Shown here: in pieces, positions 15,665-24,522 of the stretch
Numbering within the stretch: the stretch's first letter is position 1
Layout: each line of letters opens with the position of its first letter
Assembly (NCBI RefSeq): GCF_017303215.1
Contig: NZ_JAEMWU010000001.1
Coordinates: forward strand, 1,860,001 to 1,924,000
Reading direction: 5' to 3'
Source: Microbacterium esteraromaticum
GTDB taxonomy: Bacteria > Actinomycetota > Actinomycetes > Actinomycetales > Microbacteriaceae
Length of the DNA: 64,000 nucleotides
Notes under the pieces: model-generated
What the model was told of the DNA's origin: nothing
Database searches by the model: none
Seen by the model: only the letters and a program-made list of their open reading frames with translations
Program-made: the position numbers and the translations under genes

Positions 15665-16027
15665 ATGGCAGCGAAAGACGACTTCGGGCGAGCAGGCGAG
15701 GAACGCGCCGCGCAGCATCTGCGAGCCAGCGGGTACGCGGTGCTCGATCGCAACTGGCGATGCGCCCAGGGCGAGATCGACATCGTCGCGGTGCACGATG
15801 GGATGCTCTGCATCGTCGAGGTGAAGGCTCGGCGCAGTGAGGCCTTCGGGCACCCGTTCGAAGCCATCGATGAGCGCAAGCGACGGCGGCTGTGGCAGCT
15901 GGCGTTCGCCTGGGCCGCCGAGCATCCTGATGCCGCGCGCCGCCGTCCGGTGCGTCTGGAGGCCATCGGTCTGATCGGAGCGGATGCCCGAACGGCGCGC
16001 CTTGAGCACCTCGTGGACATGCTGTGA
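15665..16027 (+). CDS. yraN: YraN family endonuclease-like protein (UPF0102)
   Basis: A 120-aa protein with a restriction-endonuclease-like fold. The PD-(D/E)xK-type core is visible: FGRAGEERAAQHLRASGYAV, RCAQGEIDIVAVHDGMLCIV and EVKARRSEAFGHPFEAI, giving E...D...ExK residues. The precise role is unsettled; it is linked by context with DNA uptake and repair genes. Its stop overlaps the GTG of yifB (GTGA), so the two are coupled, and dprA and xerC follow in the same run. Confidence 0.93.
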   Translation: MAAKDDFGRAGEERAAQHLRASGYAVLDRNWRCAQGEIDIVAVHDGMLCIVEVKARRSEAFGHPFEAIDERKRRRLWQLAFAWAAEHPDAARRRPVRLEAIGLIGADARTARLEHLVDML

Positions 16028-17556
16028 GCACGGCACGCACCTGGGCGGTCGCCCTCACCGGCGTCGATGGGCACCTGGTCGAGGTCGAGGCTGACCTGAG
16101 CAACCAGACCCCGGGATTCCAGATCATCGGATTGCCCGACAAGGCTCTGGGGGAGTCCGCGCAGCGGGTGCGCAACGCCTGCGTGAACGTCGGGCTGCCG
16201 TTTCCGCGTCGTCGCGTGACCGTCAATCTGTCACCGGCGAACTTGCCCAAACACGGGTCAGGTTTCGATGTGAGCATCGCCGTCGCGACGCTGGCGACGG
16301 AGGGAACCGTATCGGCGGATGCCATCCGCGCGACCGTGCACATCGGTGAGCTCGGTCTCGACGGGCGGCTGCGTCCGGTTCCCGGCGTGCTGCCCTCGGT
16401 CTACGCGGCGGCCCGGGCCGGCTTCGAACGCGTCATCGTGCCGCACGCCAATGCCGACGAGGCGCGCCTGGTGCCGGGTATCGAGGTGCGGGCAGCGACG
16501 TCGTTGGCTGAGGTCGCTGCGCTCCACGGAGCCGAGATCGAGCCGCTCGAGGTCGATCCGGTCGTGTTGCCTGGGGAAGACGACCGCGAGGAGGACGCTC
16601 ATCTGGAACTCGCCGATGTCGTCGGGCAGGATGACGCCGTCGACGCGATGATCACGGCGGCCGCCGGGGGACACCACATGATGCTGAGCGGCCCACCGGG
16701 TGCGGGCAAGACCATGCTGGCGCGGCGGCTGCCTGGCATCCTTCCGCCCCTGACCGAGGCGGAGGCACTCGAAGTGGCCGCGATTCGCTCACTGACCGGG
16801 CGTGCCGTGACGCGCCTCGAGTCGGTGGCACCGTTCGAAGCACCGCACCACAGCGCGTCGGCCGCCGCGCTGGTCGGTGGCGGGTCGCGCGTGGCGCGGC
16901 CCGGCGCCATCGTGCGCGCGCACCGGGGCGTGTTGTTCCTCGACGAGACTCCGGAGTTCCAGCGTGTTGCGCTGGACGCGTTGCGGCAGCCGCTCGAATC
17001 GGGCCGTATCGAGCTGATCCGCTCCGGATTCAGCGCGTCGTTCCCCGCGAGGTTTCAGCTGATCCTGGCCATGAACCCCTGCCCGTGCGGTCAGTACGGA
17101 GTCCGTGGGTCGGACTGTACATGCCCGCCGATGGCGATCCGCCGCTATGCGGGCCGGTTGTCCGGACCGCTACGCGACAGGATCGACATCGATCTGCAGG
17201 TGGCGCGCGTCGCCGCTTCGCGAGCGACGTCGGGGGAGCGATCCCGGATGAGCTCCGCGGTCGCGCGCGAGCGCGTGCTCACGGCGCGCGCCGCCGCACA
17301 GGATCGCTGGCAGGACACACCGTGGAGAGTGAACGGTGATGTGCCCGGCGAACGGCTGAGGCAGGGGGACCTGCGACTACCCGCATCCGTGCGCGCGCCG
17401 TTGGATCGCGCACTCGAACGCGGCACGGTCACTCTGCGCGCCTACGACCGCGTCTTGCGCATCGCGTGGACGCTCGCCGATCTCGACGGACTCGGGATGC
17501 CCGGCGCTGACGAACTGGGACGAGCCCTGTTCCTGAAGAAAGGACTGCTGCCATGA
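16024..17556 (+). CDS. yifB: YifB/ComM family Mg-chelatase-like AAA+ ATPase
   Basis: A 510-aa protein with an N-terminal Lon-S5-like domain (VDGHLVEVEADLSNQTPGFQ, NLSPANLPKHGSGFDVSIAV) followed by a Mg_chelatase AAA+ module: Walker A MLSGPPGAGKTMLARRLPGI near residues 219-238, Walker B VLFLDETPEF, and a C-terminal helical lid (RAYDRVLRIAWTLADL). ComM relatives are hexameric helicases that promote branch migration during natural transformation. The genome context with dprA fits this role. It overlaps yraN upstream and dprA downstream by 4 bp each. Confidence 0.94.
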   Translation: MSTARTWAVALTGVDGHLVEVEADLSNQTPGFQIIGLPDKALGESAQRVRNACVNVGLPFPRRRVTVNLSPANLPKHGSGFDVSIAVATLATEGTVSADAIRATVHIGELGLDGRLRPVPGVLPSVYAAARAGFERVIVPHANADEARLVPGIEVRAATSLAEVAALHGAEIEPLEVDPVVLPGEDDREEDAHLELADVVGQDDAVDAMITAAAGGHHMMLSGPPGAGKTMLARRLPGILPPLTEAEALEVAAIRSLTGRAVTRLESVAPFEAPHHSASAAALVGGGSRVARPGAIVRAHRGVLFLDETPEFQRVALDALRQPLESGRIELIRSGFSASFPARFQLILAMNPCPCGQYGVRGSDCTCPPMAIRRYAGRLSGPLRDRIDIDLQVARVAASRATSGERSRMSSAVARERVLTARAAAQDRWQDTPWRVNGDVPGERLRQGDLRLPASVRAPLDRALERGTVTLRAYDRVLRIAWTLADLDGLGMPGADELGRALFLKKGLLP

Positions 17557-18728
17557 CGCAGACCCTTGTCCACCTCATCGATGACATCGATGTGCGTCGT
17601 GCCGCCGAACGGTTGCGGCCCGATGCCGACACCGCCGAGACAGCAGCCCGTGCCGCGTGGTCGGTGCTCGTGGAACCGGGTGACGGCGTGGCCGGTGCGC
17701 TCATCTCAGCCTTCGGCGCTCCCCAGGCGTTGCGGATCGCCCTGGGTGAGCCGCAGCTTCTGCCGCCGGACGTGATCTCACCGCGCGAGCTCTCTGAAGC
17801 GCTGGCCCGCTGGAGACCGCGTGCGCGACCAGAAGCAGTGCGTGAGGCACTCACATCATGTCAGCACGTCGGCGGTGGCCTGTTGCTGCCGGACGACGCG
17901 CATTGGCCGGCCGGACTGGACGACCTCGGAGCGCACGCACCTGTCGCGCTGTGGGCACGTGGCGACCTCACCGCGCTTGAGTGCACCACGAGCGCGGCCA
18001 TCGTCGGGGCCCGCGCCGCGACCTCATACGGGGAGTCGGTGGCCGGCGAGATCGCCGGTGACCTCGCCGGCGCGGGAACGCTCGTGATCTCGGGAGGCGC
18101 ATACGGCATCGACGGCGCGGCCCACCGTGCCGCCCTGGGCGCGGGCGGCCGGACGGTTGCGTTTCTTGCCGGCGGTGTCGACCGTGCGTACCCCGTCGGG
18201 CACCAGCAGCTCTTCGATCGCATCCGGGCCGCAGGAGCCGTCCTGAGCGAGGTGCCGTGCGGGGCCGCGCCGACCAAGTGGCGGTTCCTTTCTCGCAACC
18301 GCACAATCGCCGCTGCCGGCATGGCGACCGTGGTCATCGAGGCGGGGTGGCGCAGCGGTTCCCTCAACACGGCCGGGCACGCTGCCAGCATCGGGCGACC
18401 GCTCGGCGCGGTGCCCGGGCCGGTGACCTCTGCCGCCTCGGCCGGTTGCCATCGCCTGCTGCGCGAGTACGACGCGGTGTGTGTGACCAGCGCGGAAGAC
18501 GTCAGAGAGCTCTGGGGTGAGGCATCGACACCCCGGACATCGTCCGATTCCGAGCATCCCGACCGGATCCGCCTGCGTGATGCGCTCAGTACGCGAACGC
18601 CTCGTGACGCGCAGGAGATCGCCCGCAACAGCGGCCTGTCCGTGGACCGGGTGCGCGGACTCCTCGGGCTTCTCGCGCTCGACGGCGAGGTGTCGCAGCG
18701 CAACGGAGGGTGGCTACGCAGTACATGA
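17553..18728 (+). CDS. dprA: DNA-processing protein DprA
   Basis: DprA loads RecA on incoming single-stranded DNA. The 391-aa protein has an N-terminal helical part, then the Rossmann-like core: WPAGLDDLGAHAPVALWARG, AAIVGARAATSYGESVAGEI, VISGGAYGIDGAAHRAALGA and FLSRNRTIAAAGMATVVIEA, the GS-type motifs. A winged-helix C-terminus (RTPRDAQEIARNSGLSVDRV) ends it. The ATG overlaps the yifB TGA and its own TGA overlaps the xerC ATG. With yraN and yifB it forms a tight block, but no competence pilus genes are in the window. Confidence 0.95.
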   Translation: MTQTLVHLIDDIDVRRAAERLRPDADTAETAARAAWSVLVEPGDGVAGALISAFGAPQALRIALGEPQLLPPDVISPRELSEALARWRPRARPEAVREALTSCQHVGGGLLLPDDAHWPAGLDDLGAHAPVALWARGDLTALECTTSAAIVGARAATSYGESVAGEIAGDLAGAGTLVISGGAYGIDGAAHRAALGAGGRTVAFLAGGVDRAYPVGHQQLFDRIRAAGAVLSEVPCGAAPTKWRFLSRNRTIAAAGMATVVIEAGWRSGSLNTAGHAASIGRPLGAVPGPVTSAASAGCHRLLREYDAVCVTSAEDVRELWGEASTPRTSSDSEHPDRIRLRDALSTRTPRDAQEIARNSGLSVDRVRGLLGLLALDGEVSQRNGGWLRST

Positions 18729-19678
18729 CGGCGCGGCAGCCCGCGGCGAGTTCGGGTCCGCGGCATCCTGGACTGATGCGGTACTCAGCGGCTGTGCAGG
18801 CGTTCTGCGACCACCTCGAACAGGTGCGTCGCCTCTCGTCGGCGACGGTGCGTGCGTACCGCTCCGACCTCGCCGATCTCGGTCGCGTGCTGGCCGCTGA
18901 CGATCTCACCACGATCGATCTCGAGATCCTGCGCGAATGGTTATGGCAGGCCACCCAGCGCGGTGACGCCCGCTCGACGCTCGCGCGGCGCGCCGCGGCC
19001 GTGCGTTCGTTCTTCGGCTGGGCACAGGAGAACGACCTGATCGGCGCCGACCCCAGTCTTCGCCTCGTCACCCCCAAGCGCGCCAAGACGCTGCCGGTCA
19101 TCGCCTCGAGCGAGGGGATCCGCGATCTGCTCGATACCCAGCGCACGATCGCTGCGGATGGCGACCCGATCGCACTGCGCGACCACGCCATGCTGGAGCT
19201 GCTGTACGGCTCGGGAATGCGCGTCTCCGAACTGTGCGGCATCGACGTCGACGACGTCGATCTGCAGCGCCGCACGGTACGGGTGCTCGGCAAGGGAGCC
19301 AAGGAGCGCGTCGTTCCATTCGGGGGGCCCGCGGCGGATGCCATCGGCGCGTATCTCTCCCGAGCGCGCCCCGCCCTCCACGCCCGCGCCGAGCGCCCCG
19401 GACCCGCTGCGTTCCTCGGGGCGCGCGGCGCACGGATCGGCCCTCGCAGCGTGTACGCCCTCGTCGCACGGGTACTCGCTCCGATCGTCGGTGCCGAGCA
19501 CGTGGGCCCCCACGCGCTACGACACTCCGCCGCGACGCATCTGCTCGACGGCGGCGCTGATCTGCGCGCGGTCCAGGAGATCTTGGGGCACGCCAGTCTC
19601 GGCACCACCCAGATCTACACCCACGTCTCGGCCGAACGCCTCACCGCGAGCTATCGCCTCGCTCATCCGCGCGCGTGA
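18725..19678 (+). CDS. xerC: Tyrosine recombinase XerC
   Basis: A 317-aa site-specific recombinase that resolves chromosome dimers at dif together with XerD. The N-terminal SAM-like domain includes AFCDHLEQVRRLSSATVRAY. The catalytic residues are visible: Arg in YGSGMRVSELCGIDVDDVDL, Lys in VLGKGAKERVVPFG, His-x-x-Arg in VGPHALRHSAATHLLDGGAD, His in EILGHASLGTTQIYTHVS with the nucleophile Tyr shortly after. I start at the ATG that overlaps the dprA stop; ATG 18776 is an alternative. XerC versus XerD is judged from context. Confidence 0.92.
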   Translation: MTARQPAASSGPRHPGLMRYSAAVQAFCDHLEQVRRLSSATVRAYRSDLADLGRVLAADDLTTIDLEILREWLWQATQRGDARSTLARRAAAVRSFFGWAQENDLIGADPSLRLVTPKRAKTLPVIASSEGIRDLLDTQRTIAADGDPIALRDHAMLELLYGSGMRVSELCGIDVDDVDLQRRTVRVLGKGAKERVVPFGGPAADAIGAYLSRARPALHARAERPGPAAFLGARGARIGPRSVYALVARVLAPIVGAEHVGPHALRHSAATHLLDGGADLRAVQEILGHASLGTTQIYTHVSAERLTASYRLAHPRA

Positions 19679-19697
19679 ATCTGCGGCGTGACGCGCA

Positions 19698-19720
19698 CCG
19701 TGAGTATCGAGCACTCACGG
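19698..19720. terminator. Hairpin between convergent xerC and M23 peptidase genes
   Basis: CCGTGAGT (19698-19705) and ACTCACGG (19713-19720) form a perfect 8-bp stem with a 7-nt loop. It lies 20 nt after the xerC stop and covers the stop of the convergent gene, so it may end both transcripts. Confidence 0.55.
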
Positions 19721-20389
19721 CACAGCTGAGCAGCACGGCAGCAGAACCGCCCGCGGCACCTGCCCGAACAGCGGCAACGGATTGACGTACTCCCCGTCGA
19801 CGCGCACCCCGATGTGCATCGCGCCGCGCACGGTGTGACCCCCCTCGGCGACCGCACCGATCACGGCGCCCGCGGTGACGACGTCGCCGGGCGCCAGCGA
19901 TGACGACACCGGTTCCCAGGTGCTGACGCATCCGGACCCGTGGTCGATGGTCACCAGCGGACGATCCACCACGGTGCCGCGGAATGCCACCACGCCACCC
20001 GCCGGAGCATGCACATCCGCACCCGGGACGACGGCGATGTCCATACCGCGGTGGCCCGGCCCGTAGTCATGCGCCGGTGCTCGGAACGGCTCGACGACGC
20101 GCCGCGCACCGCCTACCGGCCACCGCCACGGAAAGCCCGGCGGCGCCTCGACATCGGTATCGGCGGCTGCGGCAGCATCCGCCCCACGGGCCGCGTCGGC
20201 AGCAATCGCCGGGCCGACCACGGCGGCGTCGGCGCGCACCGTTCCCACGCCGCCGAAACCCAGCATGACGCCGATGAGCGTGACCCGCAGCAGCAGGAGC
20301 ATCCGGCCGTCCGCGCGTCTCCGCTGCCGCACAGGCGTGCGGATGGGGGAACGGCGGGTTGAGAGGGGAACGCGAGACGGTGGGCGCAT
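19715..20389 (-). CDS. Secreted M23 (LytM-type) peptidase
   Basis: A 224-aa cell-wall endopeptidase homologue. An Arg-rich N-terminus and hydrophobic segment (MLLLLRVTLIGVMLGFGGVG, about residues 30-49) ending near VRADA act as a signal peptide or anchor. The LytM zinc ligands are present: His and Asp in YGPGHRGMDIAVVPGADVHA and the later His pair (TIDHGSGCVSTWEPV, GAMHIGVRVDG). This suggests an active enzyme cutting peptidoglycan cross-bridges. The start ATG 20389 is chosen over 20449 as the first with the compact basic N-region; the choice is uncertain. It is convergent with xerC. Confidence 0.9.
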   Translation of the reverse strand: MRPPSRVPLSTRRSPIRTPVRQRRRADGRMLLLLRVTLIGVMLGFGGVGTVRADAAVVGPAIAADAARGADAAAAADTDVEAPPGFPWRWPVGGARRVVEPFRAPAHDYGPGHRGMDIAVVPGADVHAPAGGVVAFRGTVVDRPLVTIDHGSGCVSTWEPVSSSLAPGDVVTAGAVIGAVAEGGHTVRGAMHIGVRVDGEYVNPLPLFGQVPRAVLLPCCSAVP

Positions 20390-20495
20390 CCGTCCACCCT
20401 GCCCGCACTGCACCGCGGTGCGAGCGCTACTTCCGGCGGCGGTGGACAACTGTCCCGGCCAGCCGTTCTGGGGACGACAGGCTCGCCGCCGAATC

Positions 20496-21152
20496 TCACA
20501 CCAAGCGGTAGCCGACCCCGCGCACGGTCTCGATCAGATCCGACCCGAGCTTCTGACGCAGATAACCGATGTACACGTCGGCGACGTTCGACCCCGGATC
20601 GAAGTCGTAACCCCACACGCGACTGAGCAGCTGCTCACGGCTGAGCACCTGTCCAGCGTGTCGCACCAGCTCTTCGGCCAGGGCGAACTCGCGGGCCGAC
20701 AGCTCGACATCGTGCTCACCGATACGGGCGCGTCTGCTGCGCACATCCAGGTGGAGCTCGCCGTGGCTGAGATCCAGCGATGCACCCGGCGCGTCCCGCC
20801 GCATGCGCAGGCGAATGCGAGCGAGTAACTCGTCGAAACGGAACGGCTTGCCGAGGTAGTCATCGGCGCCACCCTCCAGACCCGCGATCGTGTCGTGCAA
20901 CTCGACGCGGGCGGTGAGCATGATCACGGGCAGGGTCGAGCCCGAACCGCGCAGCTGCTCCAGAACGTGAAAGCCGTCGAAACCGGGCAGGTTCACATCG
21001 AGCACGAGAAGGTCGAACTCGTCGGTGAGCGCCAACGCGAGCGCGTCGGGGCCGGTCGCGGCAACCCGGGTGGCGAACCCCGCCGCGCGCAATCCCTTGT
21101 CGATGAACCCCGAGATGCGGGGTTCATCGTCGGCGATGAGGATGGATGCCAT
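20496..21152 (-). CDS. OmpR-family response regulator
   Basis: A 218-aa response regulator. The receiver domain starts MASILIADDEPRISGFIDKG with the acidic pair, has the phosphoacceptor Asp in LLVLDVNLPGFDGFHVL near residue 51, and the conserved Lys in YLGKPFRFDELLARI. The C-terminal winged helix (ELSAREFALAEELVRHAGQV to YIGYLRQKLG and VRGVGYRLV) binds DNA. The ATG at 21152 follows AAGGAG by 5 nt, just after the histidine kinase stop (21155), so the pair is one operon. Targets are unknown. Confidence 0.96.
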   Translation of the reverse strand: MASILIADDEPRISGFIDKGLRAAGFATRVAATGPDALALALTDEFDLLVLDVNLPGFDGFHVLEQLRGSGSTLPVIMLTARVELHDTIAGLEGGADDYLGKPFRFDELLARIRLRMRRDAPGASLDLSHGELHLDVRSRRARIGEHDVELSAREFALAEELVRHAGQVLSREQLLSRVWGYDFDPGSNVADVYIGYLRQKLGSDLIETVRGVGYRLV

Positions 21153-21154
21153 CG

Positions 21155-22690
21155 TCACTCCTTCTCGGCCGGCACGACGCCAGCGGGTGATGCTTCGCGA
21201 TCGATCTGCGCCTCGTCGACCGGCCCGCGTGGCAAGCGGATCGTGAACAGGGCCCCGCCGCCCGCGGCGTCGTCAACGCGGACCGTGCCGCCGTGTGCGT
21301 GAGCGATCAGGCGCACGATGTTGAGGCCAAGCCCGCTGCCGTTGACGCCGTCTGAGGTGGCCGCGCGACGGAACCGCTCGAAGATCTCGTCTTTGTCTTC
21401 GTCGGGAACACCGGGGCCGAAGTCGCGCACCCACAGTTCGACATGCCGTCCGGTCAGTCTGCTGCCGAGCACGATGCGGCCACCACCGTAGGCGACGGCG
21501 TTCTGCGCGAGCTGCAGCATCGCCTGGGTGATGCGGGCGGCATCGATCATCGCCGTTCCGCGCGCACGCGCTCCGACGCTGATCTCGGCTCCGGTGATGC
21601 CCTGCGCCTTGCGAGCGATCTGATCGAGCAGATCGGCGAGATCCACCGAGGTCGGAGTCACGGGCGATGATCCGTGCAGCGAAGCGGCGTCGGACAGATC
21701 CTGCACAAGGCGCCCCATCCGCTCGAGCTCATCCAGTGTCAGAGCCTGAGTCGCACGCACGTCCTCGACGTCGGTCGGGTCCATGACCTCGATATGCCCG
21801 TGCACGATCGTGATCGGCGTCTTCAGTTCGTGGCCCACATCACTGAGCAGACGGCGCTGCGAATCGAGCGCCGCGTCGAGCCGATCCAGCATCGCGTTCA
21901 TGGTTCGGGCGAGGTCGGCGACATCGTCGTTGCCGACAACGGGGATTCGCTCGTCCAGCGAACGCGCCGATACGCGTGTCGCGATCTCGCGCATCTGCCG
22001 CAGCGGTCGCAGCAACCGCGTGGCGACGATGCCGCCGACGGCGGCGACGAGGACGAGAGCGATGAGCGAAGCGATCACGAACACCCGTGCGGTGTCTTCG
22101 AACTCTGCCAGCTCGGCGTGGATGTCATAGACCATGACGAACACCGCGGGATCATCGCCTGTGCTGCTCTCGACGACGATGGGTGCTGCGAGGTAGCGCC
22201 AGGCGAGGTCGTCGTCGACGTACGTCCCGATGACCGGTTCACCGGCGGCGGTCTGCTCTTGGATGTACTCCGCAAACACATCCGCGCCACTCAGATCGAC
22301 GTCCAGCCGGACGCCGGGGACCATGTTGATCTCGTTCGCGACCATTCCCATGACGCCGGTGTTGTCATCGGCGCTCATGCGCTCAACGACCGAGCGCAGC
22401 GCCGCGGTCGGGGTGCTCCACGGCTGACGCTCGGGAGAGTCGGATGCCACGGGCTCGCCCTCCGCGACGATGAACCTGGCGGTGTTGAGATTCGCACGCA
22501 GCCGGTCGTCCATCTGGTCGAGATCCGACTGTCGTTCGACGAAGTACACCGCGCCTCCGACGGCGAGCAGACCAAGCGCCATGGTCACGGTGATCGCGGC
22601 GACGATGCGGGTGCGCACGGAGACCACACGCGGGCGCAGCGCGCCCGCAAGACGGCTCCGGCGATTCGAGGAGTCTGCGGAGCCGGTCAC
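21155..22690 (-). CDS. Two-component sensor histidine kinase (HAMP)
   Basis: A 511-aa membrane sensor kinase. TM1 (RIVAAITVTMALGLLAVGGA) is near residues 27-50, followed by a roughly 150-aa extracytoplasmic sensor region and TM2 (VFVIASLIALVLVAAVGGIV) near residue 205. HAMP follows (LRPLRQMREIATRVSARSLD). The kinase core has the H box LLSDVGHELKTPITIVHGHI, an N box LQLAQNAVAYGGG, and G boxes FGPGVPDEDKDE and GSGLGLNIVRLIAHAHGG. The GTG at 22690 lies 6 nt after GATACT; two other starts are in frame upstream. Its response regulator follows after 2 nt. Confidence 0.94.
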   Translation of the reverse strand: MTGSADSSNRRSRLAGALRPRVVSVRTRIVAAITVTMALGLLAVGGAVYFVERQSDLDQMDDRLRANLNTARFIVAEGEPVASDSPERQPWSTPTAALRSVVERMSADDNTGVMGMVANEINMVPGVRLDVDLSGADVFAEYIQEQTAAGEPVIGTYVDDDLAWRYLAAPIVVESSTGDDPAVFVMVYDIHAELAEFEDTARVFVIASLIALVLVAAVGGIVATRLLRPLRQMREIATRVSARSLDERIPVVGNDDVADLARTMNAMLDRLDAALDSQRRLLSDVGHELKTPITIVHGHIEVMDPTDVEDVRATQALTLDELERMGRLVQDLSDAASLHGSSPVTPTSVDLADLLDQIARKAQGITGAEISVGARARGTAMIDAARITQAMLQLAQNAVAYGGGRIVLGSRLTGRHVELWVRDFGPGVPDEDKDEIFERFRRAATSDGVNGSGLGLNIVRLIAHAHGGTVRVDDAAGGGALFTIRLPRGPVDEAQIDREASPAGVVPAEKE

Positions 22691-22696
22691 CACCCC

Positions 22697-22702
22697 AGTA
22701 TC
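22697..22702 (-). promoter_or_regulatory. -10-like GATACT for the histidine kinase operon
   Basis: On the minus strand GATACT ends 6 nt before the GTG at 22690, which decides between three possible in-frame starts. Confidence 0.4.
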
Positions 22703-22779
22703 CCGCAATCGTCACAACCCACTGACGCCCTAAGAGAGGTCTCATCGAGTCGGCGGGCGCCTCATGATGCAATGAGTGG

Positions 22780-23958
22780 ATGCACGCTCACGCCCGATTG
22801 CACCCGTTGCACAGCGACCCCGACTTCATGCTGTTGCACGAGGCGCTCGGTGACGTTGCCGCCGAGCCCCGGGGTGACGACATGGCGCTACGCCTGATCA
22901 GCAGAGAACCCCTCGGTGAAGGTTCGGTCTCGGGTTTCGCCCCGATGACGAATTCACCGGAGCAGACCTGGTACGTGGACACGTCGCGCCTTCCTGTACG
23001 GACCGAAACAGGGCTGGCGACGGGGGATGACCTGACGCGCCCCGACGCGCGGATCTGGACGCACCCGGCGGATCCCCACCTGCCCGCCCTCGCCGCGACG
23101 GCGTTCGGACACGCGGCCAAGGCGTTGCTGTCGCGACTGGGACTCGTCGCCACGGGTGAGCTGACCATGGTCGGGTACCGTCCCGGACGCCGAGCGGTGC
23201 TGCGCGCCGCAACCGATGGTGGCGATGTCTGGCTGAAGGTCGTGCGTCCGCGGCGTCTGGACAGCATCGTGGGTGCGCACCTCGCCTGTGCGGAAGCCGG
23301 TCTGCCCGTTCCGACCCTGCGTGGCTGGGCGCCGGACGGGTTGCTTGTGCTGGACTCGGCGGTGGGTACGCCGGCGGCGGAGACCCGGTGGAGCCCCCGA
23401 TCGCTGCTCGACTCGGTCGACGCGCTCCGTGCACAGATCTCGGGAGTCGTCTGGGACCGACCGGCCCCGTCGATCGCTGACCGCCTCGGCTGGTACGCGG
23501 GTCACGCAGGGGACGCCGTCGAGGTGCAGCGTCTGGTAGCGGGCATCCGAACACTGCTGGCGAACGCGACGGTGCGAGAAGACACCGTCGTGCACGGTGA
23601 TATGCACTTCGGGCAGCTCTTTCTTGCAGGTGACGGCGCCGGCATCAGCGGCATGATCGACGTCGATACGCTGGGGCGCGGTGACGCGGCCGAGGACTCC
23701 GCAGCTTTCATCGCCCATGCGGTCGCGAGCGCGCGCCTCACCGGTGTAGAGCATCGTGCCCGCATCCGGGGGCTCGCCGACGCGGCGCTGGAGCGCTGGG
23801 ACGACCCGCGTGTGCGCGGATTCACGGGCATCCATCTGCTCGGTCAAGCCAACAGTGCGCGGGTTCACGGCGATACGACAGGAGCGCAGACGCTGTACGC
23901 CACGGCGCAACGCATCGTCGACGGCGGCTCGGCGGGGGACCAGACCGAGGAAACATAA
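22780..23958 (+). CDS. Aminoglycoside phosphotransferase-fold (APH) kinase family protein
   Basis: A 392-aa protein with the eukaryotic-like kinase fold of the APH family. The nucleotide-binding part includes LTMVGYRPGRRAVLRAATDG and DVWLKVVRP with the conserved Lys. The catalytic loop is VVHGDMHFGQLFLAG near residue 274, with the metal-binding Asp in GMIDVDTLGRGDAAEDSA. Family members phosphorylate antibiotics, sugars, choline or other small hydroxylated compounds; nothing here fixes the substrate, so resistance should not be assumed. TGCAAT ends 6 nt before the ATG. It is divergent from the two-component operon. Confidence 0.85.
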   Translation: MHAHARLHPLHSDPDFMLLHEALGDVAAEPRGDDMALRLISREPLGEGSVSGFAPMTNSPEQTWYVDTSRLPVRTETGLATGDDLTRPDARIWTHPADPHLPALAATAFGHAAKALLSRLGLVATGELTMVGYRPGRRAVLRAATDGGDVWLKVVRPRRLDSIVGAHLACAEAGLPVPTLRGWAPDGLLVLDSAVGTPAAETRWSPRSLLDSVDALRAQISGVVWDRPAPSIADRLGWYAGHAGDAVEVQRLVAGIRTLLANATVREDTVVHGDMHFGQLFLAGDGAGISGMIDVDTLGRGDAAEDSAAFIAHAVASARLTGVEHRARIRGLADAALERWDDPRVRGFTGIHLLGQANSARVHGDTTGAQTLYATAQRIVDGGSAGDQTEET

Positions 23959-24065
23959 GAACGCCCTCATGATCTCTTTCGATACTGCTTAGGAGGGGTC
24001 GAGACGATAGATACACAGGCGGAACGACGCACGAGTCGGTCCCATGACAAGCGAAGGACTGCACG

Positions 24066-24446
24066 ATGACGAAGAAGAAGTGGATCGCATACGGCGTCGG
24101 CGGACTGGTCGGCCTGAGCGTGATGGCCACCGCAGCGGCAGCCGCGGCTGACACGATGCGCCTGGAGACCACCGAGGGGACTGTGGTTCCCGGTGGTGAG
24201 GTGACCGAGCGCGGCGGTGTCATCGACGGTGCCACCGTGCACCTTCAGCAGACGAACTCGTCGGTCACCGTCGTCAGCGCGCCGAGCGCGGTGACCGTGG
24301 CATCCGTAGCATCCGCCGCCTCCCCCTACTCTGCACCCAGCGCCGACTCGGCGCCCAGCGTCGCATCCGCCCCGTCGGCTGTCTCTCCGCCGAGCGTCGC
24401 CTCGGCAGCGTCGGCGGCATCGGTGGCGTCCGCAGCATCGGACTGA
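24066..24446 (+). CDS. Small secreted low-complexity protein
   Basis: A 126-aa protein with a clear Sec signal peptide (MTKKKWIAYGVGGLVGLSVM, then an Ala-rich region ending around AAAADT). The mature half is a low-complexity tail of Ala, Ser, Pro and Val built from repeats such as SAPSA, ASVAS and AASAAS; no domain is recognised. This could be a wall-spanning or surface stalk-like segment. GAAGGA stands upstream of the ATG, and a perfect hairpin terminator follows 15 nt after the stop, so it is an independent transcription unit. Confidence 0.75.
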   Translation: MTKKKWIAYGVGGLVGLSVMATAAAAAADTMRLETTEGTVVPGGEVTERGGVIDGATVHLQQTNSSVTVVSAPSAVTVASVASAASPYSAPSADSAPSVASAPSAVSPPSVASAASAASVASAASD

Positions 24447-24461
24447 CTTCGGTTGCAGAGC

Positions 24462-24495
24462 GAGCGAGCCCCGGGAACTCTCCCGGGGCTCGCTC
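24462..24495 (+). terminator. Hairpin terminator after the 126-aa secreted protein gene
   Basis: GAGCGAGCCCCGGGA (24462-24476) and TCCCGGGGCTCGCTC (24481-24495) form a perfect 15-bp stem with a 4-nt loop. Confidence 0.85.
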
Positions 24496-24522
24496 GTGTC
24501 ATCTGGGAGTGAGGGCGATCCT

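Noticed and set aside
22780..23958. Calling the APH-fold gene an aminoglycoside resistance gene.
   Set aside because: The fold is shared by many small-molecule kinases, and no substrate-specific feature or resistance context is present.
24300..24446. CRISPR-like or VNTR repeats in the secreted protein gene.
   Set aside because: The repeats are degenerate Ala/Ser/Pro codons inside one open frame, without regular spacers.
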